From Bolinopsis microptera (lineage: Eukaryota; Ctenophora; Tentaculata; Lobata; Bolinopsidae): a stretch of 60,000 bases of DNA. The notes beneath the pieces are model-generated. The model was not told where the DNA came from and did no database searches. It was given only the letters and a program-made list of their open reading frames with translations. The DNA lies in NCBI RefSeq assembly GCF_026151205.1, contig NC_087074.1:1304001-1364000 (forward strand), written 5' to 3'. The position numbers and the translations under genes are program-made. Of this stretch, positions 1 to 33,500 are shown piece by piece (within the stretch, counting starts at the first letter, position 1; each line of letters begins with the position of its first letter).

Positions 1-1059
1 TCTCTCAGCGAGCCTATCTCAAAACATTACACTCTCCACAACCTGTGTGGGGTCCTCTATTAAAATTTCCCAGACTTGATACGGAATTGTTAAAAAATTT
101 AAAAGCGTTTATCATTATCAATGAAAATAATAATTCCATATCGGTATACTTAATTAGATTTAGATCAGAATGCTGTATTTGAGCGGAGATTGGCCAGGGC
201 GAGCTTATCAGGGCCGGTATTTCAAAATAAATGATTAAATGAGGTGCCGGGTGGGTGGTGTTACCCCCGCTAAAATACCCGGCTACTCAGAAGGACAGTT
301 GTCACCCAACACAATCTCTGATTTACTGTAAACGCCTGGCCCGTGTGGGGTTAGGAGCTGGTCTTCATCCGGGCTTTGTTGGAGAGTGTGGTTCTGTACC
401 GGCTCTTTTACCTGGCTTAACAAAGTGTGTGTGGCTCCGTACCGGCTCTTTTACCCGGCTTAACAAAGTGTGGCTCCCGGATCTTCTACTTTCAGACTAC
501 AACCTCAAATGGCCCGAGCCCCGATGGTTCTAGATTGAGCACTTTGTAGCTTTGTATAATTCTATATTCCACTGCTCCACCTAGCAGCTACTTTACCACC
601 CTTGTTACCACCACACTACCTTGGTTACCACCTCATCGCCCTAGTTACCACCACACTACCTTGGTTACCACCTCGCTACCTTGGTTACCACCTCGCTACC
701 TTGGTTACCACCTCGCTACCTTGGTTACCACCACACTACCTTAGTTACCACCACACTACCTTAGTTACCACCCTGAACACTGACCAGTGGTCACCACCTC
801 ACCGCCTGGCCGTAGACCTTGTAAACAATTCAAAGATTTGCACGGACAAGAAAAATTTGAGAGACTTTGCATATCTTCATACCTCATTTGTCAGAACGTA
901 GGTCATTGTGCGTGCTCCTTCAGCAAAACAAACATTAGGAAGAGTTGACTTCCTACCACAGATCTGGTTGTGAGTCGCACCCCACACGCAGCGAGGGCGG
1001 AGTTCCCAAATGTACCACACAAACAAGTCCAAACATGGCTTCTCCCCGCTATACCGTGC

Positions 1060-1096
<37 letters not shown>

Positions 1097-1402
1097 GTAT
1101 AAAAATAGAACCTGACCTGATAGCCTGGTGAAATATCACCGAAAATTTCCCACACTCCAACCCCGGGCGGTTTGAACATAATCGCTGATAAATGTTATAT
1201 CGGTAATCGGTTTATCAGCAGGCCCTACTCAGACTAATTAGTCTTGGTGTGTGTCGTCAGTAGAGTGAGAATTACTGTCAAAGCAAGCTCGGGCCCCCGT
1301 GAAAATTCCATAATGTAAACGATCTATGAAATCGTAGGTAGAAACACGCACACATCCAGTATTTTAGGATCACTCTGAAACTAATATTGATTACATTTTC
1401 AG
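1..1402. other. 5' flank/intron with 20-bp and GA repeats
   Basis: No coding exon was recognised. The stretch 602-775 is a tandem array of a roughly 20-bp unit (ttggttaccacctcgctacc, containing GGTTACC), about nine copies. Positions 1063-1094 are a (GA)n microsatellite. Probably intron of the SH2B-like gene, since the first visible exon starts with a split codon. Confidence 0.5.
602..775. repeat. 20-bp minisatellite
   Basis: About nine tandem copies of a TTGGTTACCACC-containing unit with few substitutions. The open frame through it is repeat-derived. Confidence 0.85.
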
Positions 1403-23104
<21,702 letters not shown>

Positions 23105-23900
23105 TTGCTCAACAGTACCGCATTGATTTGCGATTCAAAAACTTTATTCAGATTCAGATATATTAGGAAACTGCTTGACGAAGTTTCAGCAGGATTTGAC
23201 GTCCAACCGCTTCAGTAGGGCGTGGACCCGGGACTATTTATTAAAACTGTATGGAAAGCGCGGACATGATTTGGTTGATGAAAACGCGCTTTTTTAGTGC
23301 TACATGAGTGCCGTGCAGGCTTGCGCGCACTGTAGAAATTTGTTACAACGACAAGGATTGTTTTCTTTTCTGGAGGGCGTGTTTGCACGCACAAGTATTT
23401 CGACCAGGGTGTTGAGTAAATACACGAATTAAATCTTAATTAAACGACTGATTTATAACTCCGAAACAGTGATATTTGTATTAAAACATAATGGATCTAA
23501 CTTTTAGGCTCTTTTATATCAAAATTTTGAGTCTTGTTTTTTATTCTCACTAACGCACCCGTCCTTTAATGTTCATTCATGTTAGATTGTTGTCTTTCAT
23601 TAAAGTACAATTGAAACAAAATAGTTGTAAGAATTGTAAAAACAAGATTTGTGAAATGAAAAGTAAAAATACGGGGCTGATGTGAACTGAGTATATATTA
23701 TCATATTTGATATTTGTTTCAAGCAATCTAAGGAATGCACTAACAAGTTATTCTATCAGAGAATGCGGTGAAAAGTGTTTTTAGCCAAACAGAGAAGTTG
23801 AATTTCGTCATCAAAAGAATAGTACGCACTAAAAAGCTAAGAAATTAGTTGGAGGACTTCGCCGCTTCGACGCGAACTAGCATTCTTGCTTCGCATCGTC

Positions 23901-23931
23901 GATCGTTGCTCTGCTTCGCAGAGCAACGATC
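23901..23931. other. perfect hairpin, 14-bp stem
   Basis: Arms 23901-23914 and 23918-23931 are exact reverse complements around a 3-nt loop. It sits between convergent genes, just 5' of a dispersed repeat copy. Function unknown. Confidence 0.8.
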
Positions 23932-23988
23932 TGGATGGGTTGACATCGTCAACCAAGAAATTAGGTTCAAGGTTGTAGGTTTGTAACC

Positions 23989-24082
23989 TACCAACTCCAA
24001 GACGCGCGCCGAGTTGGACTCGTCGACGGTCTTGAAGTTGAAACAATATTTGAAACAAATATTTTACGAGTATCGCCCGTTA
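23989..24082 (+). repeat. dispersed repeat, copy on + strand
   Basis: Shares ccgagttggactcgtcg and acaaatattttacgagtatc with 24685-24766 in the opposite orientation. The two copies bracket the last SMC6 coding exon. Confidence 0.75.
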
Positions 24083-24331
24083 AAAATTAGGCTGGGCACC
24101 AAAAGTAAAATAGGTACCCACTACCCAAGTATGAAGTTAGCAAAATGGCTTGAACTAAAAAACTGAGCTCAGCTCCTGTAATAAAAGTTGCCATTCAAAT
24201 AATTAAAAATAAATTAGCACAATTTAAATCAACAACGAAACATTATGTGATACTGATAGTCGTTCAGTTTAAAATTAAATTGGATAGAATAACATTCAAG
24301 CTCCTGCAGCTGTGCCAGTACATATTGTGTG

Positions 24332-24511
24332 TTACTCGTCATTGTCATCGTTACGCTCTGGGGCCTCCAGCTGCATGATCTTCATATTTTTAAACTTCTT
24401 GTTAAAATGTGACATGTCTTGGGGTGTAAATAAGATGTATTGACGCCGCTGTTGGTTCTGAACAGCATGCTCTACCAGCAGCTTCATGGCCACTTTACGG
24501 TTCATCAGATC
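24332..24511 (-). CDS. SMC6: SMC6 terminal exon
   Basis: [39 protein letters not shown], ending DDNDE and TAA at 24334-24332. Matches DMVNRRIAM and FILLTPQSMS of SMC6. Confidence 0.95.
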   Translation of the reverse strand, partial: DLMNRKVAMKLLVEHAVQNQQRRQYILFTPQDMSHFNKKFKNMKIMQLEAPERNDDNDE

Positions 24512-27500
24512 CTGAAACAGGTAGGTTTGAGGTTGTAGAGCTTAGTTACAAGTTAGGTAATGGTCGTTAATCTAGGTCGGTTCTACTATTTATCCCAACT
24601 AATACTTATATATTAGTATTAGTAGGGATGATAGAGATTGATCCGGTTTTTGAGATAAACAATCTAGTAGTAGTACGAACTTAACCGGTGATACTCGTAA
24701 AATATTTGTTCCAAATATTAAGATGCGCGACGAGTCCAACTCGGCATGCGTCTTGGTAGATTATTAACCTAAAAGTACCAACTTAATTTTGATGGTTCAT
24801 GAATTAGTAACAATAATGAAGGCATAAAACATAAGCTAATTTGTAATTAAACTTAAAACTTAAGAGGGTAAACATTTTGATAAGGTTTTCATCAAAATAA
24901 CCAGACGACCACAACTAACCATGAAAACATCAAACTCGTCGAGACACCGAAATGGAGATTCCATCAGGTTCCAAAGACTGCAGATGAAGCAGACAGTTGA
25001 GAAAGATCTCTCACCGCCGGACAGTGATCGCACGTCGTGTATGTCCTGCGAGGCACCGCTCGTATCCACGTTCAGTTTCATCTCCAACACCTTCTTTTCG
25101 TGGTCTACCTATTGTAAAACTTATGGAGTAAAATAGCCAATTTTGGTAGTCAGACTGGTAATTTTCAGGGATTTATGGTAGGTTAGATTTATTTATGGTT
25201 GGGTGTTGGGGTAGGGCTTTGGTTAAGCTACTGCTTCACAATCCGGAGCGAGTGGTTTTTTTCAATTACTGGCGACCGATTTTTCGATTTACGAGCTGTT
25301 ATGAACTGCATTTTTTTCGTACCATAAATAGCCTAAATTGAACTTAAAATGAAAAATAAAAGTTTTTCGTAAACAGGTCTAGGCCTCATCACTACTATTA
25401 AAAATATTAAAATGATCGGTTATCTCGCACTAACCTTGAGTTTGCCAGTATAGCCCCTCTGACTCAGGTTCATTATAAAGAAGTAGTTTATTCTCTTAGA
25501 AATCTCTTTTCTGAACCTGAAATACCTTTCCTCCCGCTCCTTCAAAATCTCCTGCAGGTCTCCGCTGAACTTTCTCATCTTTTTAACCATTGTCTGAATG
25601 TCCTCGAATTTCGTCTTCGCGTCGTGAAACCTACAAGTTCAAAATCATGGTGGTTTGTGGTTAGCTATTTGTTTATATCGAATTGAACAGGCCGTAAAAT
25701 GGGAGAATGTTAACCTAAACCTAGCAATTGATGAAGAGTTGTCAACCTAGCAATCGATGAAGAGGTGTTGACTAACCTGCGGGTGATGTTGTCTACGTTG
25801 ACGGTGGAGGAAGACCCTTGCTGTATCCTCAGCTCCATGTTTCTAATCTGCTGCTCCAGATCTTTGGCAGATCGTCGTGTGTCAACTCGAGGACAGCGCT
25901 GCTCGGCCATTCCTTGTGCCTCTGAGTGGGGTGGATGATGATTAATCACTCTACACTCGACTGTCACGTGACTTTTTCAACCCCTTCTCTAGCTGGTCCT
26001 GAACGACTATTCGAAACCCTAACCTTCTAATCTGATCCCAACCCTAACCCTAACCCAATCCTTAACAAAAGCATATGCTGAAACTCTAACCCTAACTAGA
26101 TATTAGACTAACTTCCTTATACGGTCATATCACGTGATCGAAACAGTATTTGCCAATATCTCGGCCATACCCTGTGCCTCTGAGTAGGGTGGAAGTTTAC
26201 AGGTACCACTACCAGGTAAAGTTGAAGTAGACAATGTTTTCATGGATTTTATCATTCACGCTGAAGACTTCAGCGAGTATGTTTTAAAGTAGGATATGGT
26301 ATTTCTCTAGCCTACAACATTTTCAGGGTAGATAGATGAATTCGTGGAATGACAAACCTGAGATTTCCCGTTTTTTAGCAGTCAGCTCAGCATTGAACCT
26401 CTTCTTCTCGGTGTTGACCTCTTTCTTCTTCCTCTTATACTTCTCCAGCACGTCTAACAGTTGGGTGTTTTTCTTCTGCCCCTCGTGCATCTTTCCCTTT
26501 AACTCTTCCAATCTTACGTGGAGAGGGAACAGTAAAACTAATGACAGTTTAAAATATTCATTCAAATGTATCTGGAAGTTATAAAAATAACCAGTAATTT
26601 AAGGTTCGAGATTTGAATTACTCGGGCCCAGCAATGTACTTGCCAGTGTTTTATAATGTACCTGTTGGTGATGTGACTATCCCGCTCAGTGTTTTATAAT
26701 GTACCTGTTGGTGATGTGACTATCCCGTTCAGTGTTTTATAATGTACCTGTTGGTGATGTGACTATCCCGTTCAGTGTTTTATAATGTACCTGTTGGTGA
26801 TGTGACTATCCGGTTCAGTGTTTTATAATGTACCTGTTGGTGATGTGACTATCCCGTTCAGTGTTTTATAATGTACCTGTTGGTGATGTGACTATCCCGC
26901 TCGGTACTCTCAGCGTGTCTCTTGTTTGCCTCCTCGTGTTCTTGCTTCAAAGTCTCTTCCTTCTCAGCTAGACCCTCCTTTTCCTCGTTTATATTGTTTA
27001 TCTGTTCTCCGTACTGACGCATCTCATCTTCAAGCGCTGTAGCGTCCAGCAAAGGGGCCTGGGAAAAGGAGTGTTAGCACACGGGATTGAGGATTATGGA
27101 GGTTCACATATCCGAAATATCTTCAAATGATTGCGAATAAAATCTTGTCTGTTGCTGTTAAGGCTCAATAACGACCAAGGAATTGATCCAATTTCAACCG
27201 TATACCCTGGCACATGCAACACTTTTATTTTTCGTCAGTTTTTAACAGGTAAAAATCTCTAAACCATCGATTAGCCGTAATTATTGTTACCTCGTCCACA
27301 TTGTCGAGCTCAATAATCCTGTTCCTCACATTCTCCAGTTTCCTTTTAATGGCCTGCTGTTTCTTCTTCTCAGTGTTGTACTGTGCCCGGATATCGTTTA
27401 CCTCCTTCTCTACACCACCCTTGTTTTGCCTCTGGATAGAACTCTGTTCACGAAGCTGACGGATCTTGTGGTTTATCTCCTCTATCACCTGACTTGGATC

Positions 27501-30500
27501 ATCCTGAAAGAATTATAAGTAATGCACTGTCTGTTAAACCATCTAATAATCGATATTTTATATTTCGAGAAAATAACAGAATTGTCGGGCGTTTGGGATT
27601 TAAAAAATAATAACTGCGAAAATAAAAGCGCCAACTGCTGAAATATTGAAACTCAAAAAGAGACAAACCCTAAAGTAGCGGTTGTTTTTAGTTGGATCGT
27701 TAGAGTAGGCCCCCCTAGCCCTGACATCGTCTCCGGCCAGGGTCCAGGCGTTGTGCACGCGCGGTGGAGCATGTCCAATAATCAACATACGGGCCTCCTC
27801 ACTTGACTCTATCAGTAGACTCTGTTCCAGACGTGCCTGGGGGGACCAGTTCTTAATTGGACCAACTTTTAAATATAAGTTGACACATTCTTAAAAAACA
27901 AGAATTCAAGAACAATTTTAATAAACATATCTTCAAAAGTCGATTAGTCTATAATACAAACAAAAATGTGAACAAAACCATGATGTTATCCAGCTAATAT
28001 CAAATTCAAAATTCCGTATATTCTATTTTCATACCTGCTCAACAAGGGCGTTACTGATCACATGGTCATCAATATCCAACATATCGTACATAGTGGGATG
28101 TCCTGTCTGAGGCTTCTGAGAGCTCACATCGTAAGCTTCGTCCCTGAACTTCATCATGATCATGTTAGGGTGTTCCCGGGGGTTGGAGCAACTCTTCCGG
28201 AACAGATCCTGGAGTACCAGTTTATCGTGTTGGTCGTGGACTACGAAGTTAACCGCAAGTCCACCGATTGCCAGTTCGATCACGTTGGCCCATTTTGGAT
28301 CTTTCACCTTCATGTGCAAACCTGGTTAGTGGTTATAAAATTTAGATATTATCGTGGTTGCAGGTGTTACCATGGCAACACTACTAGTTACCAGGGTTAC
28401 ACCACTAGTTACCATGGCAACACCACTAGTTACCAGGGTTACACCACTAGTTACCATGGCAACACCACTAGTTACCATGGCAACACAACTAGTTACCAGG
28501 GTTACACCACTAGTTACCAGGGTAACACCACTAGTTACCAGGGTTACAACACTAGTTACCAGGGTTACACCACTAGTTACCATGGCAACACCACTAGTTA
28601 CCAGGGTTACACCACTAGTTACCATGGCAACACCACTAGTTATCATGGCAACACAACTAGTTACCAGGGTTACACCACTAGTTACCAGGGTTACACCACT
28701 AGTTACCAGGGTAACACCACTAGTTACCAGGGTTACAACACTAGTTACCAGGGTTACACCACTAGTTACCAGGGTTACACCACTAGTTACCATGGCAACA
28801 CAACTAGTTACCAGGGTTACACCACTAGTTACCAGGGTAACACCACTAGTTACCAGGGTAACACCACTAGTTACCAGGGTAACACCACTAGTTACCATGG
28901 CAACACCGCTAGTAACCAGGGTTGCACCACTAGTTTCCAGGGTTACACCACTAGTTACCAATGGCAACACCACTAGTTACCAGGGTTACACCACTAGTTA
29001 CCATGGCAACACCACTAGTTACCATGGCAACACCACTAGTTACCATGGCAACACCACTAGTTACCAGGGTTACACCACTAGTTACCACCTTCATGTGCAA
29101 ACCTGGTAATTTAGATATTATTGTGGTTGCAATTTGGCTGGCAATCCAAAGCTCCAGCATTGTTCTCTCGACCAAGGAAAGATAAACAAATGAAAATCAA
29201 TCTGTAAAAAAGAAACGCCATTAATTTGCCAAAATATACATTTGTATTGCTTGTTCGGTCTTTCCACCAATAATATCGATCAAAAACGAAATTATACAAA
29301 TGACCCAAAACTCACCAAACGGTCCTCTCGGTTTTTTGTTGAATCTGTTGAGTCTGTCAGCCTCGTCCACTTTCCTGAGAAGGTCAGGCATGAACCTGCC
29401 AAAGACACTGACCCTGTTCTTCTTAGCCTCCTGCTGAGTCCGCAACATGTCCTGGTGCTTCCTGATCTGTACGTCCGTCTGCTCGATATCCTGTCTGTAA
29501 AATGTGGCGTGTTAGGGATCGTTCACATATTACGTAATCAGCTTGGGGGGGGGGGGGTTTCGAATGATTACGCTAGTGTAATTTTGATACAATAGCTATG
29601 TGTAAAACTGATTACGGAGGGGGAGGGGGGGTGGGGGCGGTAAAAATGTTCCAAAAAATGATTACGCAATATGTTAACGACTCCTTATGACTTAGGAAAG
29701 GGTTGTAGAGATTTAGATAAAATCCAAATAGTAATTGAAAATTTGATCTAGCAAGGATATAAAAGTTGATTTTTGTCCATCATTAGGTTAGAGTTCACAT
29801 GTTCTGTAAATCGTAGTTGGTGGAGTACATCACTAATTATACGTCACATCACTAATTATACGTCATATGATCTGACCCCTAATAGAGGGGGCCTGGAAGT
29901 CGTGCAGCCATGGCTTCAGTACGTTTGAGGATAAAATATGACTATTGATTTTAATATTTATTCCGACTATTGATAACTGACTAGCACTGTTCACATTTTT
30001 TTTCATTGGGCCATATTGGACTCCTTTTAATGAAAAGTTATGAGGATACAATTAAGAAGGACAATAAATATAAAATAAGGTGTATAGCACATCTCGAATA
30101 ATTATAATATTTTCAGGTTTCCTTGGAAATCTATTCCCTAGTTAAGTTATAAGTTTCGGTTTTCATTAAAGTTCGCTTTCAGTTTGATTGGTTGAATTTG
30201 CTATCACCACAGAAACAGCGTTCGATCTTTTACGGAGTAGTCCCAAAATCCACAACCTCATTTCCCTCATCCTCCAAACATAGAGAAGTGGATTTAGAGA
30301 AGCGTTGAGGACAGTACAGAAGAGTTCGCTTAGAAGCCAGCTGTAGAAAAACATAAAATTGTTGTCATATATGGGTCCTGGGTACAGTTTATACCACGCC
30401 ATGGTGAATGAGTACAGACCGCTGTTGAAGAAAGTAAAGCAATTACACAGCAGGAAGATCGCTGCAAAGTAAGTTATGGTGATTGAAGCTTGCTGATTTC

Positions 30501-33500
30501 TTCTCTGAGATGCATCAGTGATATAATGTTTTTTCTTGAGGTTTAAAATGGATACCAGGAACGCTAGAAACACGATTACTGGAGGGACTCCCAAACAAGC
30601 GCTGTAGTTAACTTGATAAAAGGTGTAGAATGTAGACTCTGAGTAAACTTGTCCAAGTGCTGCAGCGGTGCTGTAATAGGCATCAGCATGGACAAAGTAC
30701 AAGGAGTTCCAGATGCAATGGTACACAAGGTACACTGGAATGGATATGATAACTGCTCTTTTGTTGACTTTGTAGAACGGCTGCATGATGACAACTGCTC
30801 GAGATAAAGACATCAACATCACCACAAACATGGACATTTGTTGAAGCAACAAGAGTATAAAATACCAGATCAAGCAGAAAGTTGTGTTGCCCAGGATCCC
30901 AGGCGCTCGGTTGGACAGCAAATTGAAGGCAACAGGAAGGTGAATAATGGTGGATCCTATATCTATGGAGCAGGCAACTATGTAAAGAAGAGTCGACAGA
31001 TTTCGTTTCTTTGTGTGGAGGAAGTATCTCAAAGCTAGGCAGTTTCCCGGAAGTCCGATCACAAAGCAGGCAAAGAACCCAACTGCAATCAAACCGTCAA
31101 ATACTCTGTACTGAGTTTCCAGGATCAGACCTACATCTGGTGTAGTCTGTGCCAAAGTTGTACTCATTGCCATGATATTATGTCTGGTAAAATTATTGAA
31201 TCAGGATTAATCGAACGTTAAGGATATTCAATGAATAGTGAATACTGATATTAAATGTTTATTAATGCTAAGTGGTGTCACGATGAGTGGGACAAGATAA
31301 ATGCTGGATCGACCCTTATTGCAGTAAAAAAGGTTGACGTAAAATCTTAATGAAATACATTAGATGATCATAACAAGTTGTCTAGTCATGTAAAGCTAAA
31401 TCTTATATATTATATTAATGAAATACACAGATAAACGCGATTAGGCCAGTAGTCATGTCCTCATCACGCAGCAAAGATGTCTATTCCATCAAATACCAAA
31501 GTATAACAAACCTGAATGTAAAGGTAAATACAGTGGGTTCAGTGCACTGTACAGTGTACTGTGTACTGTACCGGGTACCCACTGTTAACACACTGTTCCC
31601 ACAAGATCAAGATGGAGACATAATCTGTGATTATACTACAACCCAAAGGCTGGTATTGTTGTAATATCCTTGTGTGTAATGGCGAACAATTATGAATAGC
31701 GGTTTTACTGTATCATGTGCATGCTCAGAGATAGAAGTTCCGACACGTACTTAGGGGCCAGTTACTGTTTATGGAAAAAGCATTTAGAGGTCTTTTAACG
31801 GCAGATGTTCATAACCATGCTGCGGTTTTTTCATTATATTATTATGAGAGGTTTCGGGAATTCAAGTATCCGAGATGAGAGATCGCATACCAAGTTCGTG
31901 ATTTTTGACGCATTTTAATGTGCCTCTGGTCAAATAGTTAAGTATAACTGTATAAAGGGATCTCATTTTCAAGGGTCACCTATTGCAGTCGCTGGAAGAA
32001 AATAAATTTAGCTGAAAGTAAAATAGTAGCAATCGACTAGAGCTGTGCGTGCTTATTGCTCGTGTTCTACCTTACCTTTGATACCTTTGTGTGTCACTAG
32101 TCAGTGAGTCAGTCGATATCTTACTATATATAAAGCGAGACGATATATATATATATATCTGTGCCATTTTACTGACACCACGGCATCAACTTTAACGCAA
32201 CTTTCCGCAAAAACCGTAAAAGATATACAACTGAAACTTTTTTGACTGGGTTAAATGCTTTAATGGCCTTCAAATCAGCATGAAAAAATAAAAAATTGGC
32301 CAAGGAATAATAATTTTAGTGCCCAAAATTTGGACTCCCAAGTGGTGTCAAAAACGCGAATTAAATAGGTAATAATTATTTTAGTCTCTCGAGTCTTGAC
32401 ACCACTTTAGGGTTAGACGGGTTCCTGCTAGTAATACTAATAGACAGCGAGCAACAAATAATTTCATGTTAGTCGTTAGTCTTATGCACCTTCTGTCCCC
32501 GTGTGCCTATAATCATCTTTAATCTCCTGTTTATCCTAGCATTTTTATTCTAACCATTTATTCTATACTCTTTTTAAATTCTTTATCGAGGAGGATCATT
32601 AGTCATTATGAAGCACCTCAATCAGTAATTATTCGTTCCATTATTACCCCGCAATTTTCCGTTTTCCAACCGTTTAAATCATTCGGGACTTTGAATCGGT
32701 AATTAACCCTCATTATCTCTGCTCTAGCCCCCACGTGACAGCAACACGTGATGTTCGCCTCTCTGTTTATTATGCTTTTATGTTCTGCGATTTTATGTAC
32801 ATTTTTCACCATTTTACTTCATGTTTAAACTTCATAACCTGTATCTGTTTACACAGAGGTGTACCTATTCTTCACACCACGATTCATACTGATTCATACA
32901 TTTAACATACTACGTCGTTTTTCAATTAAGAGGAATAAATGTTACGAAGGGAATTTATTTCTATACAATTTTACGGTCAATCCCAGCTTTTTTCAAGTGG
33001 GGTTTACAAGTTATCGTTATGTATCATTTAATTATAACAGAAGCATGAGGACCTTATAGTCTTCCGTAAGGGCTGCAATCACCTTCGGATTGCAGGTTGC
33101 ATGCCTATGTTTTTTCACCATGTCGAGGCGGAAGAGGTGCAGGAGACCACCTACTCCACGATGGCATCTGATACAATACAATACAATAGTCGTTAGTCGT
33201 TACTATCCACAAGGCACAAACTTAATAGTTAGAATATTCATCCTTGAATAACAGCGTTATTTGTTGTAATAATACCTCATCAAAGGTCGGTAAATTTGGT
33301 GCCACCGTAATCTACAATTTACTCATCACCGCATATGATTGCTCACCTGGGCAAACCTATGGTTTCATATGACCCGAATACTAGGATCCCATTGGACGGC
33401 TACAATGACCTTAAAATATTTTATAAAATCTATAATGTAGGAGGCACAGTAAATAACTTTAACGATCTTACTTAATGATGGCAGCGGTTCAATAGATTTG

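Larger units (their letters stand above)
23105..24331. other. tail-to-tail interval between SH2B-like gene and SMC6
   Basis: Holds both 3' ends. A 14-bp perfect hairpin with a 3-nt loop lies at 23901-23931 (gatcgttgctctgc arms). An inverted-repeat copy occupies 23989-24082. No other gene seen. Confidence 0.6.

Noticed and set aside
26035-26065. Telomere-like ccctaa repeats
   Set aside because: Only two or three units within an SMC6 intron; too short to be an interstitial telomere block.
28062-29109. Long open frames on both strands (200-300 codons) across the 21-bp array
   Set aside because: The unit is a multiple of three without stops, so frames stay open automatically. The peptide is a pure repeat, and the region is intronic between SMC6 exons.
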